NCBI RefSeq assembly: GCF_958298935.1
Contig: NC_084943.1
Span: 14,129,001 to 14,193,000, forward strand
Direction: 5' to 3'
Length of the DNA: 64,000 bases
From: Phragmites australis
Taxonomy: Eukaryota > Streptophyta > Magnoliopsida > Poales > Poaceae
Shown: positions 22,236 through 33,489 of the stretch, piece by piece
Layout: each line of letters starts with the position of its first letter
Position numbering within the stretch: the stretch's first letter is position 1
Position numbers and translations under genes: made by a program
Notes under the pieces: generated by a model
Told to the model about the DNA's origin: nothing
The model's database searches: none
Seen by the model: the letters and a program-made list of their open reading frames with translations, nothing else

Positions 22236-24022
22236 CTTTTTTTCATAGATGGCTTTCCTATTGCTACCTGAAATCCACTTTGTCATGTACCCTGAATGCT
22301 GTGAAACACCAAATGGAGTCTTTATGCTTGATGGAACTTTTCAGAGGTGAATTTTGTTAACCATTCCCTTTACAGGGTGACTTCTTGACTTCCTAACAGA
22401 TATTTAGTTGCCTTTTTTTCCTTACTTTTGGGCAGATGTTCTAACAAATGAAGAAGGGGCCTTAATCTAGCAAGTTTTCGAAGTGCAAATTTACGACTTA
22501 GAGTTTTTGTGATAAGTTGCAACCAGCCTTCATGTGCTCTCCATATGTTGATGCAATGTGGATTATAGGTCGTCTTCAAGAGTTCTTTTGGTAACTTCAT
22601 ATGTTCTCTGTAATTCTCTCTTTTTTCTAGTTGTTTATTGCCAGTATTATTGAGGTTGAGATAGGAATGAGTTGTTTGTTATTCATTACTCCTTAGCTAA
22701 CTGTGATGTCAATTTGTCATAATCATTTAGCCGGCATCTAAAATTTTCTGTTGCAATGAAATTTGTGCGTGTTAGTGTATCTGCTATCTGTGATGTTTGT
22801 CAATGATAATGTGTAAAAATTGCTTATATTCTACTGATATGTAAATTTTACTTGCTTATTTTATAGAATGATTTTTCTTGTGATTTACACTATTTTTGTA
22901 ATACTCTTCCATTTGCCTGTGAAAATCAGAGGTTGCAAGCTATGGCAATGCTTCAGCTCGGCAATTTTGCTGTTGCATTTTCATCCTTTTGGGGCTACAG
23001 TTTTGTATTCCAATCATCCTTTACCTTACCAGTATGACGTGCATGCCAATTTTGGTCCATGGCAGCAATTCTGGCCATTTGCCTATGTTAGGGATCATGA
23101 GTTGTCACTATTCTATTTGTTTGAGGTTTAACCAATAAGTTAGTTCTTTGGCTACTTGAAAGGTCTATCAAGCTTACTAAATGTGCAGGAAGGATAGAAG
23201 TCTATAGTGATATTTCACATCAAGTATTAGCATTGTTGTTCATGGCCCTTGTTGGTTTTTTAACTTACAGATAGGTTAGGTCCTACATATGAGCTCTTCA
23301 TTTGTATAGAGCCTTAGACTCAATTAAAGGGGAGAGTGATGTGGTGAAATGCGAAATGAACCAAATCAAAGCTATTTTTGTCAATTGAGTGCTTGAGATA
23401 ATTACGATGTCATTCATCGAGTTCTTAGTTTGTTGCCTTTATGTCACTAGCCTAATCACCTTTTTGTCATGGCCACTGGAGTCCTGCATGGGTGACTATC
23501 CGTTGTAAGCACAGCGAATGATGGCACCAATAGAAGGGTAGCATGATCCCGGAGATTGCCTAGCTAGAATTTAAGGTGTTGATGTCACCTAGTTTTTCAG
23601 ACTATGAAATTGGCCTTACTAAAATGTACAAGTGGCCTTAGGTTGTCAGATGCTTTCTTCTAGGCCAAGAAGTAAATTATATATTCCATCTTGTGGCAGT
23701 GGAGTTTTCATGGATTTTACAAGTTGTCAATCAAAAGTTTTGTGTTATCTCTATATCAGATAACTAAACTATAAAGTGTTTCTAAATCCAGTCCAGTTAA
23801 GTATATTGCAGAAGTGCCATTCATTTTAAATGTTACTGGTAAACTTGGTTGATGATAAATGTAAAATACTTTTTAGGTAGGCCATCATTTACTCATTTAG
23901 ATATTTTGATTGGCTTGAATATGCACATTGCACATGTGTGTTAAATCCCTACAAATTTGATAAGAATATGTATATTGCAAGCATGATTATTGTCCCGTTG
24001 CAACGCATGGGCATTCAACTAG
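22236..24022 (+). mobile_element. Helitron-like 3' end with exon-like fragments
   Basis: It ends with CCCGTTGCAACGCATGGGCA, then about 6 bp and CTAG (24019-24022) followed by T. That is a short GC hairpin near a CTAG end, as in grass Helitrons. Inside, 22249-22346 is bounded by TTTCATAG and CAGAG/GT, and 22930 to about 23130 begins after an AG; both look like spliced exons. The second reads WQCFSSAILLLHFHPFGAT or another frame. The source gene is not recognised. No TC-type 5' end was found, so the left boundary is simply where Tat integrase stops. Confidence 0.45.
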
Positions 24023-24329
24023 TCAATTATATTGTAATCTTGCATTTTAGTCCTTAGACTATGTGTAATTTATGTTCTATTGTATTCACCTTATTTAACA
24101 ATGCTTTTCAGACCCTCAAGTTCTCAGGAATAGCATAGTGATGTACATTTTATGCAATTCCAATGTATTACCTCAGTAAAACTTCATATATTAATATAAT
24201 TGCAGTTTGATACACATATTTCTTTTCTAGCATCTATTACTTTTATTAATTTATTCTGCAATTTCTTATTTCTTTAAGCATTAGCTTAAATAATTTCTAG
24301 TTATTTATGAAAAAAAAATATGACTACCT
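24023..24329. other. AT-rich sequence, nothing recognised
   Basis: Between the Helitron-like end and the first similarity to the copia at the left edge. It may include the worn 5' LTR of the copia that follows. Confidence 0.3.
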
Positions 24330-25397
24330 TTTCATGAAATATTGGCATAACACAAGGTAGTAAAATATATAATAGTGGTTGTGACTTTAGTGTCATCCAT
24401 CTTAATTGGATGGTGTCCATGTTATAGCAGCAAGTTTCTTGCGTACTGTTGTGACGTTTAGACCTTTTGATGATTACCTTCAACGTGTTTCCCAATACTT
24501 TTCATATACAGAGTCTATGTACTTGGAAGTGACTACATGTCACCTACTTCCTTTGAAGTGGAGTCCGATACATTAGCAACGAATATTTTATCTCTCATGA
24601 AGGTCTACACTAAATAATAATTCAATACTTATTTTTTTATTTTGAATTATTACAACACTTCCATGATATTTAATTCACTTTCATAGTAAATTAACTAAAT
24701 TCATGGTATTTCATATGGGATATAGCTGACATTTCTACAAAGGAATTCACATAACTTAGCATTGGATGGTAACAATTACTTAACATGGGCCATGGATGTG
24801 AACATAACTTTGACTGTCTGGAAGTATATTGCTACCATAACTCCACCAATAGAGAATGTCGATTCTATTCCTGAGCATTCCAAATATGTAACTTTGCATT
24901 TTATTACATCACCTCCATCCAGATCTCAAATCTGAGTTTTTAATGGAGCACAATCCACTTACTTTTTGGACCTCCCTCAAGGAGCGCTATGAGCAATAAA
25001 AAACTATTATCATACCCGAAGCTCACGTGAATGGTCTCACCTTCAGTTTCTGGATTTTAAATCTATAGAAGATTATAACTCTCAAAGATTACACAATCTA
25101 CTCTACGTTGGGATTATGTGATCACACAGTTTCAGATGATTATGAAAACTTTATGCACTTTCCATCTATCGTTCCAGATATTGCAGCAACAATATCATCA
25201 TCAAAATTACCCAACGGATGTGGCGCTCCTTCCTGAGTACATGCTAATACTCACAATACAAATTTCATGGCCATGAATGAAACAACAGGAACTCCAAGGG
25301 AAAATAAATGTTTTCCAACATGCAGAAAAAGTAGAATTGCACAATGCAACGATGTTTCACCAGAAATGATAATATAGATAACTATTAAGTTGTCAAC
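24330..25397 (+). pseudogene. Decayed copia leader and gag (first part)
   Basis: 24330-24520 shares blocks with the leader of the left-edge copia. About 24740-25080 is gag: LDGNNYLTWAMDVNITL-like sequence, ITPPIENVDSIPEHSKYV, LPQGALWAIKN-like, and HLQFLDFKSIEDYN, in several frames with stops. The open gag continues at 33490, beyond a later LTR insertion at 25398. It is the oldest layer of the 24-40 kb nest. Confidence 0.7.
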
Positions 25398-25402
25398 GAT
25401 GT
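25398..25402. repeat. TSD GATGT of the solo LTR (left copy)
   Basis: Identical to 33490-33494. Confidence 0.9.
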
Positions 25403-25838
25403 TGTTGGGGGGAAAATAAACCAACCTAAGGATGATGGTCGAAGATCACCATCCAGATCCCTCCGGAGCCTTGATCTCCGAACCCTCTGTTAAAAGCTCT
25501 ATCTCTGATATCATCATATCCTTTCATGGTACCCCTTCGCACCTATAAAGCCCTCCCTTGTCTTTGCTGGTTCGACCTCCCAAAGCCTTCCAAAACACGG
25601 CATCCCGAAGCCTCGGTCCTCCGAAGCTTCGGCCTCCCTAAGTCCCAGCCCTCCGAGGTCCCGCTTCCCAACGTCTTCACCTCCCTGTTCTATGCCTCCC
25701 GAAGCCCCCTCTTCAGGATGATCAGGCCACCTTCCCGACGACAGCGAGGTGAGTCAGCAGGCCCTCGGAAGATCTGCTGAGAGGGGAGCGCCGGTCGTGC
25801 TTTGCCTGCAAGGAAGTGATCGGCATTAAAGGCCTAAA

Positions 25839-26384
25839 TGTTGGTAATATGCCCTAGAGGCGATCGAGTTTGCGGATTGGATCTGCTAATGGGCTTTAAT
25901 GTTGATTAAAGGACCATTAGGGTTTAGAGTCATAATGGGCTTTAATGTTGATTAAAGGCCCATTAGCATGCTCTATATAAGAATAGGCAGGGGCCAAGGC
26001 GCATGGTGTTCTTTAGAAACCCTAGCCGCCTCCTATTCCCGAACTCCCTTCGAAACCCTAGCCGGGCGCGCGGTGCTAGCACACCGGCGCACGGCGATTC
26101 CATCCTTGTACGTGTGGATACCGTGGAGGCGCTGCTACTATTGCGGTGCTGATCTGCTCGGGAGTACTCGGGACGTACCCGCGAGTACTCGGAAGGTGCT
26201 CGGGACGAGGTTGACGATCGACTACTTGACGCGCACGACGTTGGATTGGTCTGCTCCAACTCTTCTTCCGCTGCACTGCTCGTCAAGTGATAACGATTCA
26301 TGATCCCCTACTCGCATGGCTTCCTGGTTGAATGCGGTAGAGAAAATTTATTTTGTGCTAGCGTAGCCTACCCGCAACCCTTCA
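25839..26384 (+). repeat. 5' LTR of young copia
   Basis: 546 bp, TGTTGGTAATATGCC to ACCCTTCA. It differs from the 3' LTR by A/G near 25968, A/G near 26289 and T/C near 26352. Contains a TATA box at 25973-25980. Confidence 0.97.
25887..25966 (+). promoter_or_regulatory. Duplicated palindromic motif in U3, then TATA
   Basis: Two 34-bp copies (25887-25920 and 25933-25966), differing at one base, each of the form TAATGGGCTTTAAT...ATTAAAGGcCCATTA, an inverted repeat. They lie just upstream of CTATATAA (25973-25980), where enhancers of LTR promoters sit. The same arrangement is in the 3' LTR. Confidence 0.55.
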
Positions 26385-26385
26385 G

Positions 26386-26399
26386 TGGTATCAGAGCCA
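26386..26399 (+). other. Primer binding site, initiator Met-tRNA
   Basis: TGGTATCAGAGCCA, one base after the 5' LTR. Confidence 0.9.
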
Positions 26400-27642
26400 T
26401 CCTGCGTAGTTTTCGATCTGGATCAGTCACATATAGAAGATATGTGATAGAAATAGATTAGATCTATTGTTTTTGATCAGTTCATATGATGGATTGATCA
26501 ATGCACGGTTGGTTAGGTGAATTAGAGATCGGATGAGATGCCAGTCGATGAAACCACATAGCCAAAAAGATTAGCTCAATCTCCCACCTGTTTTTGCGTG
26601 CGACTTGCCCCTACCGGCTGGAATCACCATCGGGGCTAACTGCGTGCATCGCGACATGGTCGGGAGAACAGCAGATCGAGGTCGTGTGTGCTGTCATCGT
26701 TTCTGGAAAAACCTCACGCGATGATCAATGGGACCGCCGTCGCGTACACGCATAGATTGTTGTAATAACATGATCCCATCACGACATTAGAATTCGATTA
26801 TACGCTTAACTCATTTTTGCAGAGAATGTTGTGACTGGTATGGCCTTGTGATATGTGATGCATGTGTGTAATTTTTCATGGCCTGCGTGTCATGGTTAAT
26901 TGCAGCCCAAGGCTGTCATGTTATTGTATAACGGCCTGCGTGTCGACTTGTGATGCTTCTTCTCATGTAATTTATCTAGTGCTATTAGGTGTAATAGACT
27001 AGAACAAGATCATGGAGATTTGAAGCATGATGACCCGGAAGACAGGAACCGTGGCGATGAAGATCACCATGTGAAGGGGCCATACTATGTCACAGTTAAT
27101 ATGATTGCCTGTGATGTTTTTATGTTCCTGTCATACTATTCTTTCATGTTTTATATGTGGTGGATATGATTTTCATGATAGAGTAGTTTCCCTCAGAAAA
27201 ATCAAGAGTAATTGATGCCCTTCCAATAGCTGCACCTACAAAGGTTTTGATCATTGTGTGGTAGGTCTGCCAAAGCAGGGTGCCATCATTTATCTTAACC
27301 AGTTAGAGTGGATGTCGGACATCCACACGCATAGTATTGGTTTACTTGATAAAGCTATCAAAACGGTTTTGGACTTTGGGGCATGGTGTTGGGCACCGGG
27401 GCATTCGATGCCACCCAGCAAACAAGAGTCACATAGGGATGTGATTAGCAAGGCGTTGCTTACCTATGTCACTAAGTTTCTAGCAGTGATGCCAAAGCTC
27501 ACTAGAACTTAGTTGAATATGGATCTTGATCCTCTATATGTTGTTAGAGGGAAAACACATATAGTGGAGTATCTTTTGTTAAATTGTTTAATAGAAGATT
27601 CACATAGGCATAGTGCTGAACCTGCATTTTCTGTTGTAGATT
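26400..27642 (+). other. Copia 5' leader, non-coding
   Basis: About 1.24 kb between PBS and gag-pol start. An 84-codon frame (27258-27512: MVGLPKQGAIIYLNQLEW...) is the longest upstream frame and resembles nothing I know. Several upstream AUGs would precede the gag start on a full-length transcript. Confidence 0.6.
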
Positions 27643-30600
27643 ATGGCACCGGCCGCTAGTAACACTTCCAGTTTTAATTTGCGATCGATTCTTGAAAAAG
27701 AGAAGCTTTCTGGAACAAACTTTATTGATTGGTATAGAAATCTGAGAATTGTTCTCAAACAAGAGAAAAATGAATATGTTCTAGAGGTCCCCTATCCTGA
27801 TGAACCAGCTGATAATGCTCCTGCCACGGATCGGAGGGCTTATGAGAAGCACACCAACGATTCACTGGATGTTAGCTGCCTCATGCTTGCCTGTATGTCC
27901 TCTGAGCTTCAGAAGCAATATGAGAACAGGGATGCCCATGATATGATTGTGGGACTCCGAGGCATGTTTGAGAACCAAGCTCGGGCCGAGAGGTACAACA
28001 CCTCAAAGTCCTTGTTTGCGTGTAGGTTAACAGAAGGCAGTCCAGTCAGTCCTCATGTGATCAAAATGATTGGTTACATTGAGAGCCTGGAAAAACTTGG
28101 TTTTCCCCTTAGCCCTGAGTTGGCTACGGATGTAATTCTCCAGTCGCTCCCTGCGAGCTTCGAGCCGTTCATTTTGAACTTTCATATGAACAGCATGGAG
28201 AAAAGCATGGCTGAATTGCATGGGATGCTAAAAACTGCTGAGGAAAGTATTAAGAAGAGCTCTAGTCATGTGATGATGGTTCAAAAGGATAGCAAGAAGA
28301 GAAAGCGCAAGGGTAAGGCTAAAACTTCGGATGAGATCTCGAGTTCTAAGCCTAAACCTGTTGGAAAGCCCAAGGCTAGCCCTGCCGCTTCTGACACTTG
28401 CCACCACTGCCATAAGACTGGTCATTGGCGGAGGAACTGCAAATTGTACTTGGAAGAACTCAAAAAGAAGAAGGGAAGTAAGACTTCCTCTTCAGGTATA
28501 AATGTTATTGAAATTAATCTTGCTACTCGTCCTGATGATTCATGGGTATTTGATACCGGATCAATGATTCATACTTGCAAATCGTTGCAGGGACTGAAAA
28601 GGACTAGGAAGTGTGCAAGAGGCGAATTGGATGCTCGCGTCGGTAATGGTGCAAAAGTTGCTGCGTTGGCCGTTGGCGTTTACTCCTTATCGCTACCCTC
28701 AGGATTAGTTTTGGAATTAAATAATTGTTATTATATTCCCGCCTTGGGCAAAAACATTATCTCTTCTTCATGTTTGGAAGAAGATGGTTATGAATTCATA
28801 ATAAAGAACAAGTGTTGTTCGATATTTTTGAATGGTATGCTCTATGGTAATTGTCCATTAGTAAATGGATTATATATATTGGATCTTGAGGATATAACTA
28901 TCTATAACATTGATACAAAGAAGCCTCGGCTTAATGATTTGAATCCCACTTTTGTTTGGCATTGTCGATTAGGTCATATAAATGAGAAGCGTATGCAGAA
29001 GCTCCATAAAGATGGTCTTCTACATTCATTTGATTTCGAATCATTTGATACATGCGAGTCTTGTTTACTTGGCAAGATGACTAAGACGCCTTTCACTGGT
29101 CGAAGTGAGAGGACAAATGAATTATTGGCCCTAGTACATACAGATGTATGTGGACCGATGAGTTCTACAGCTAGAGGTGGTTTTCAGTATTTCATTACTT
29201 TCACCGATGACTTTAGTAGATATGGTTACATCTACCTAATGAGGCACAAGTCTGAATCCTTTGAAAAGTTCAAGGAGTTCCAGAATGAAGTACAAAATCA
29301 TATAGGCAAGACAATTAAATTTCTGCGATCAGATCGTGGAGGTGAATATTTGAGCCATGAATTTGGTGATCATCTAAGGCAATGTGGAATCGTTCCACAA
29401 TTGACTCCACCGGGTACGCCACAATGGAATGGGGTGTCCGAGCGGAGGAACCGAACTTTGTTAGACATAGTCCGGTCGATGATGAGCCAATCTGATCTTC
29501 CATTGTCCTTCTGGGGATACGCTCTAGAAACTGCTGCTTTCACGTTAAACAGGGTTCCATCTAAGGCTGTAGAGAGGACACCATATGAGATATGGACCGG
29601 GAAGCGTCCCGGATTGTCTTTCCTTAAGATATGGGGTTGTGAGGCTTATGTAAAACGTTTGTCGTCTGATAAGCTCACTCCCAAATCTGATAAATGCTTC
29701 TTTGTGGGGTATCCTAGGGAAACCAAAGGATATTATTTCTATAACCGGGAAGAAGGCAAAGTGTTTGTCGCCCGGAATGGTGTCTTTCTTGAGAAAGAGT
29801 TTCTCGCGAAGAGAGTTAGTGGGAGCACGGTGCAACTCGAAGAAATTCGGGAACCACTTGAAAGTGTTTCAGCTCCTATTGAACCACAACTCGGTATGCA
29901 AGATGTTGCAGAACCTGTTGTCGAGACACCAGCCCCACGTCGGTCGGAAAGGTTCGGTCGTGCACCCGAGCGGTTTATGTTCCTAACCACGGGGCAGCGC
30001 GATATATTATTGTTGGACAATGATGAACCTAAGACTTACTCGGAAGCAATGGTGGGACCAGACTCCGAAAAATGGCTTGGAGCCATGAGATCCGAGTTAG
30101 AATCCATGCGAGAAAACCAAGTTTGGAACTTGGTCGATCCACCTGATGGTGTGAAAACTATCGAGTGTAAATGGGTTTTTAAGAAAAAGATAGACGTTGA
30201 TGGAAATGTTCACATCTATAAGGCACGATTGGTGGCGAAAGGTTTCAGGCAAATTCAAGGTGTTGATTATGATGAAACGTTTTCGCCCGTCGCAATGCTA
30301 AAGTCTATTCAGATTCTCCTAGCAATTGCTGCATATTTCGACTACGAGATATGGCAAATGGATGTCAAAACGGCTTTCCTTAATGGAAACCTAAGTGAGG
30401 ATGTGTACATGACACAGCCTGAAGGTTTTGTCAATCCGAAAAATGCTGGGAAGATTTGCAAGCTGCAAAAGTCCATCTATGGACTAAAGCAAGCTTCTCG
30501 GAGTTGGAATCTTCGTTTTGATGAAGTGATCAAAGGGTTTGGTTTCATCAAGAATGAAGAAGAGCCTTGTGTTTACAAAAGGACTAGTGGGAGCGCACTT

Positions 30601-31605
30601 GTGTTTCTGGTCTTATATGTGGATGACATATTATTGATCGGAAATAATATTCCAATGCTCGATGCTGTCAAATCTTCATTGCAAAAGAGTTTTTCAATGA
30701 AAGATTTAGGAGAGGCAGCATACATATTGGGCATAAAGATCTATAGAGATAGGTCGAAAAGACTAATCGGATTAAGCCAGAGCACGTACATTGACAAGGT
30801 ATTGAATCGGTTCAATATGCAGGATTCCAAGAAAGGTTTCTTGCCAATGTCACATGGCATCACTCTCAGCAAGAATCAATGTCCTAAGACATCTGATGAG
30901 CTCGAGAGGATGAGTGCGATCCCGTATGCTTCTGCTATCGGGTCCATCATGTATGCTATGTTTTGTACACGCCCAGATGTCTTCTATGCTCTAAGTGTTA
31001 CGAGCAGATATCAATCGAACCCAGGTGAATGTCACTGGGCTATAGTAAAGAGTATCCTCAAGTACATGAGAAGAACTAAGGATATGTTCCTAGTCTATGG
31101 AGGTGAGGAGGAGCTCGTTGTAAATGGTTACACCGATGCTAGCTTCCAAACCGACAAGGACGACTCGAGATCGCAGTCTGGTTTTGTGTTTTGCCTTAAT
31201 GGAGGTGCGGTGAGTTGGAAGAGTTCCAAGCAAGAAACGGTTGCTGATTCCACGACGGAGGCCGAGTATATCGCAGCTTCGGAAGCTGCAAAAGAGGCTG
31301 TTTGGATCAGAAAATTTGTTTCTGAGTTGGGTGTGGTCCCTAGTGCGTCCAGTCCAATGGATCTCTATTGTGACAATAGTGGTGCCATTGCACAAGCCAA
31401 GGAGCCTAGGTCGCACCAGAAGTCCAAGCACATACTTCGGCGCTATCACCTCATTCGAGAGATTATTGATAGAGGTGATGTAAAAATATGCAAGGTGCAC
31501 ACGGATTTGAATATTGCTGATCCGTTGACGAAGCCTCTCTCACAGCCCAAGCATGAGGCACACTTGAGCTCTATGGGTATTAGATACTTGCGGGATAGAC
31601 TCTAG
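27643..31605 (+). CDS. Intact Ty1-copia gag-pol polyprotein
   Basis: 1320 residues, one frame, no stops. Gag occupies residues 1-290, with a core (EKLSGTNFIDWYRNLRIVL) and knuckle CHHCHKTGHWRRNC at 253-266. Protease has DTGS at 304-307. GAG-pre-integrase zinc site begins HCRLGH at 440 and ends CESC. Integrase has D501 (HTDVCG), D564 (RSDRGGEY) and E600 (GVSERRNR), a DD35E spacing. RT has KWVFKKKIDVDG, MDVKTAFLNG and catalytic YVDD at 992-995. RNase H has DASFQ and STTEAEY near 1203, then CDNSGAI and HILRRYHLIRE, ending LTKPL. All listed catalytic residues are present. The size is that expected for Copia. The start is the first Met of the frame with the conserved gag N-terminus. The lineage within Copia was not decided. 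Confidence 0.97.
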   Translation: MAPAASNTSSFNLRSILEKEKLSGTNFIDWYRNLRIVLKQEKNEYVLEVPYPDEPADNAPATDRRAYEKHTNDSLDVSCLMLACMSSELQKQYENRDAHDMIVGLRGMFENQARAERYNTSKSLFACRLTEGSPVSPHVIKMIGYIESLEKLGFPLSPELATDVILQSLPASFEPFILNFHMNSMEKSMAELHGMLKTAEESIKKSSSHVMMVQKDSKKRKRKGKAKTSDEISSSKPKPVGKPKASPAASDTCHHCHKTGHWRRNCKLYLEELKKKKGSKTSSSGINVIEINLATRPDDSWVFDTGSMIHTCKSLQGLKRTRKCARGELDARVGNGAKVAALAVGVYSLSLPSGLVLELNNCYYIPALGKNIISSSCLEEDGYEFIIKNKCCSIFLNGMLYGNCPLVNGLYILDLEDITIYNIDTKKPRLNDLNPTFVWHCRLGHINEKRMQKLHKDGLLHSFDFESFDTCESCLLGKMTKTPFTGRSERTNELLALVHTDVCGPMSSTARGGFQYFITFTDDFSRYGYIYLMRHKSESFEKFKEFQNEVQNHIGKTIKFLRSDRGGEYLSHEFGDHLRQCGIVPQLTPPGTPQWNGVSERRNRTLLDIVRSMMSQSDLPLSFWGYALETAAFTLNRVPSKAVERTPYEIWTGKRPGLSFLKIWGCEAYVKRLSSDKLTPKSDKCFFVGYPRETKGYYFYNREEGKVFVARNGVFLEKEFLAKRVSGSTVQLEEIREPLESVSAPIEPQLGMQDVAEPVVETPAPRRSERFGRAPERFMFLTTGQRDILLLDNDEPKTYSEAMVGPDSEKWLGAMRSELESMRENQVWNLVDPPDGVKTIECKWVFKKKIDVDGNVHIYKARLVAKGFRQIQGVDYDETFSPVAMLKSIQILLAIAAYFDYEIWQMDVKTAFLNGNLSEDVYMTQPEGFVNPKNAGKICKLQKSIYGLKQASRSWNLRFDEVIKGFGFIKNEEEPCVYKRTSGSALVFLVLYVDDILLIGNNIPMLDAVKSSLQKSFSMKDLGEAAYILGIKIYRDRSKRLIGLSQSTYIDKVLNRFNMQDSKKGFLPMSHGITLSKNQCPKTSDELERMSAIPYASAIGSIMYAMFCTRPDVFYALSVTSRYQSNPGECHWAIVKSILKYMRRTKDMFLVYGGEEELVVNGYTDASFQTDKDDSRSQSGFVFCLNGGAVSWKSSKQETVADSTTEAEYIAASEAAKEAVWIRKFVSELGVVPSASSPMDLYCDNSGAIAQAKEPRSHQKSKHILRRYHLIREIIDRGDVKICKVHTDLNIADPLTKPLSQPKHEAHLSSMGIRYLRDRL

Positions 31606-32504
31606 TGCATGTGAGAGAATGTGTTCTGTCTATGCTAATGTACTTTTGGATAATTGTTATCTGGTTCCATGAATAATTATCATTTACATTGATCAGCAAG
31701 TATGTGACTTGTTTGTGAAACTCTTTGTTTTTATGATGTTATTCTAAATAGTCCCTAATCTCATATCATTCTGTGGGATAATAATGATTTATAGATTAGC
31801 ACATTTGACTGAATGATGATCATGTTTCACGGATCATAGATATGGAGATATCAAATCAGTAATGTGGACACATGTTAGAGAACATGATGTTGGATAGACC
31901 CACCCTGAGATACTGCTGGGATTGTTATTTTTAATGTGCCATCAGTTGTTATCTCAAATGGTGTACCTACAGAATCCTTTGACCTGAGATCATCATTGAT
32001 TCCAGAATGTGTAGTAACACACTTAGGAGCTTCCAAACGCTATTCCGTAACTGGGTAGTTATAAAGGTTGCTTTCGGGTAAGTTATGAAACATGTCGTGG
32101 GATGTGAGTGATCAAGATGGAATTTACCCCTCCTAAATAACGGGAGAGATATGTCTGGGCCCCTCGAGGTAGTTGGATTGGAAAGTGCATGGCCATGCCA
32201 ATGTGATTAAAGAGTTAATCATGGTGAATCCACTACTTGATCGAGTGAATGGTCGAGCTATCACAAGGGTGGCACGAATCTCGCCTTGAGCTTGACTGGT
32301 ATCGTGTGGTAAAGGGATTGGTGCATGAGTATATCAAGGTTCAGCCGATATGATCTTTGTGTGCATTCGGGAGTCAACATGTCCTGCTAGGTACCGCTAT
32401 TGACTTGCAATTCGGAAAAGGGTTTCCGGATAGCGGCCGTTTACACATGAACCTAACGGGTCACACACTTAAGGGGATGGAATATAAAACTTGTGCTGAC
32501 TCTA
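31606..32504 (+). other. Copia 3' untranslated region
   Basis: About 0.9 kb between the stop and the purine tract, AT-rich in the first half, without coding signal. Longer than usual for Copia. Confidence 0.6.
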
Positions 32505-32519
32505 GTGCAAGTGGGAGAT
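32505..32519 (+). other. Polypurine tract of young copia
   Basis: GTGCAAGTGGGAGAT lies directly before the 3' LTR; AAGTGGGAGAT is the purine-rich core. Confidence 0.75.
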
Positions 32520-33065
32520 TGTTGGTAATATGCCCTAGAGGCGATCGAGTTTGCGGATTGGATCTGCTAATGGGCTTTAATGTTGATTAAAGGACCATTA
32601 GGGTTTAGAGTCATAATGGGCTTTAATGTTGATTAAAGGCCCATTAGCGTGCTCTATATAAGAATAGGCAGGGGCCAAGGCGCATGGTGTTCTTTAGAAA
32701 CCCTAGCCGCCTCCTATTCCCGAACTCCCTTCGAAACCCTAGCCGGGCGCGCGGTGCTAGCACACCGGCGCACGGCGATTCCATCCTTGTACGTGTGGAT
32801 ACCGTGGAGGCGCTGCTACTATTGCGGTGCTGATCTGCTCGGGAGTACTCGGGACGTACCCGCGAGTACTCGGAAGGTGCTCGGGACGAGGTTGACGATC
32901 GACTACTTGACGCGCACGACGTTGGATTGGTCTGCTCCAACTCTTCTTCCGCTGCACTGCTCGTCAAGTGGTAACGATTCATGATCCCCTACTCGCATGG
33001 CTTCCTGGTTGAATGCGGTAGAGAAAATTTATCTTGTGCTAGCGTAGCCTACCCGCAACCCTTCA
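32520..33065 (+). repeat. 3' LTR of young copia
   Basis: 546 bp, same ends as the 5' LTR, three transitions apart. TATA box at 32654-32661. Followed by TSD CTAAA. Confidence 0.97.
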
Positions 33066-33489
33066 CTAAACTGGATAGATGCCACTCTAACACCTCGGCG
33101 TGATGAGGGCTATCCTGACACCCCTCACAGTACGGCTCGCCCCCTTCAAGGGGCAGGCACCACGATAATTGCCATGGTGGATATTTATCTCCCGACAGGA
33201 TAGAAGGTAGTTATTCGGGATAAGGCTCAGTAATTTGGTCGGATCCCGGATATTTAACCCTATAAATAGGAGGCCATGATCCTCTGGGCAGGGGACGACG
33301 AGGGCTAGACTGACACAGAACTCGCATCACAGCAAACCTGTGATACTCCCCCCAGATCGATCCATTGTTCCTACCATCAATACATTTGTGGTGTTTTTTC
33401 CTCTTAAACTTTGTCTCCAAGCTTGAGTCTCCTCCTTAGAAGAAACTCTCACCGTACTTGCTTGGGCAAGATGAACTCTTGCTCCAACA

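Larger units (their letters stand above)
25839..33065 (+). mobile_element. Young full-length Ty1-copia element
   Basis: Two 546-bp LTRs (25839-26384 and 32520-33065) differ at three positions, all transitions. Flanking TSDs CTAAA (25834-25838 and 33066-33070) are identical. PBS, an intact 1320-residue gag-pol and a purine tract are all present. Domain order protease-integrase-RT-RNase H defines Copia. Using a commonly cited grass LTR rate of 1.3e-8 per site per year, 3/546 gives about 0.2 million years. Everything needed for autonomous movement appears present, but expression is unknown. Confidence 0.97.
25403..33489 (+). mobile_element. Solo LTR split by the young copia element
   Basis: Begins TGTTGGGGGGAAAATAAACC and ends GCTCCAACA, so termini are TGTTGG...CCAACA. 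It is flanked by identical GATGT (25398-25402 and 33490-33494). Its own sequence is 25403-25838 plus 33066-33489 (about 860 bp); the rest is the copia inserted inside it. A TATA-like CCCTATAAATAGG lies near 33258. No internal region follows, so it is the product of LTR-LTR recombination. Confidence 0.9.

Noticed and set aside
25963..26303. Overlapping frames of about 111 codons on both strands, repeated at 32644-32984
   Set aside because: They lie inside the two copia LTRs and occur twice because the LTRs are copies; no domain.
26386..26399. Possible tRNA gene pieces at TGGTATCAGAGCC motifs (also 18706 and 63105)
   Set aside because: Short tRNA-complementary primer sites next to LTRs, without tRNA folds.
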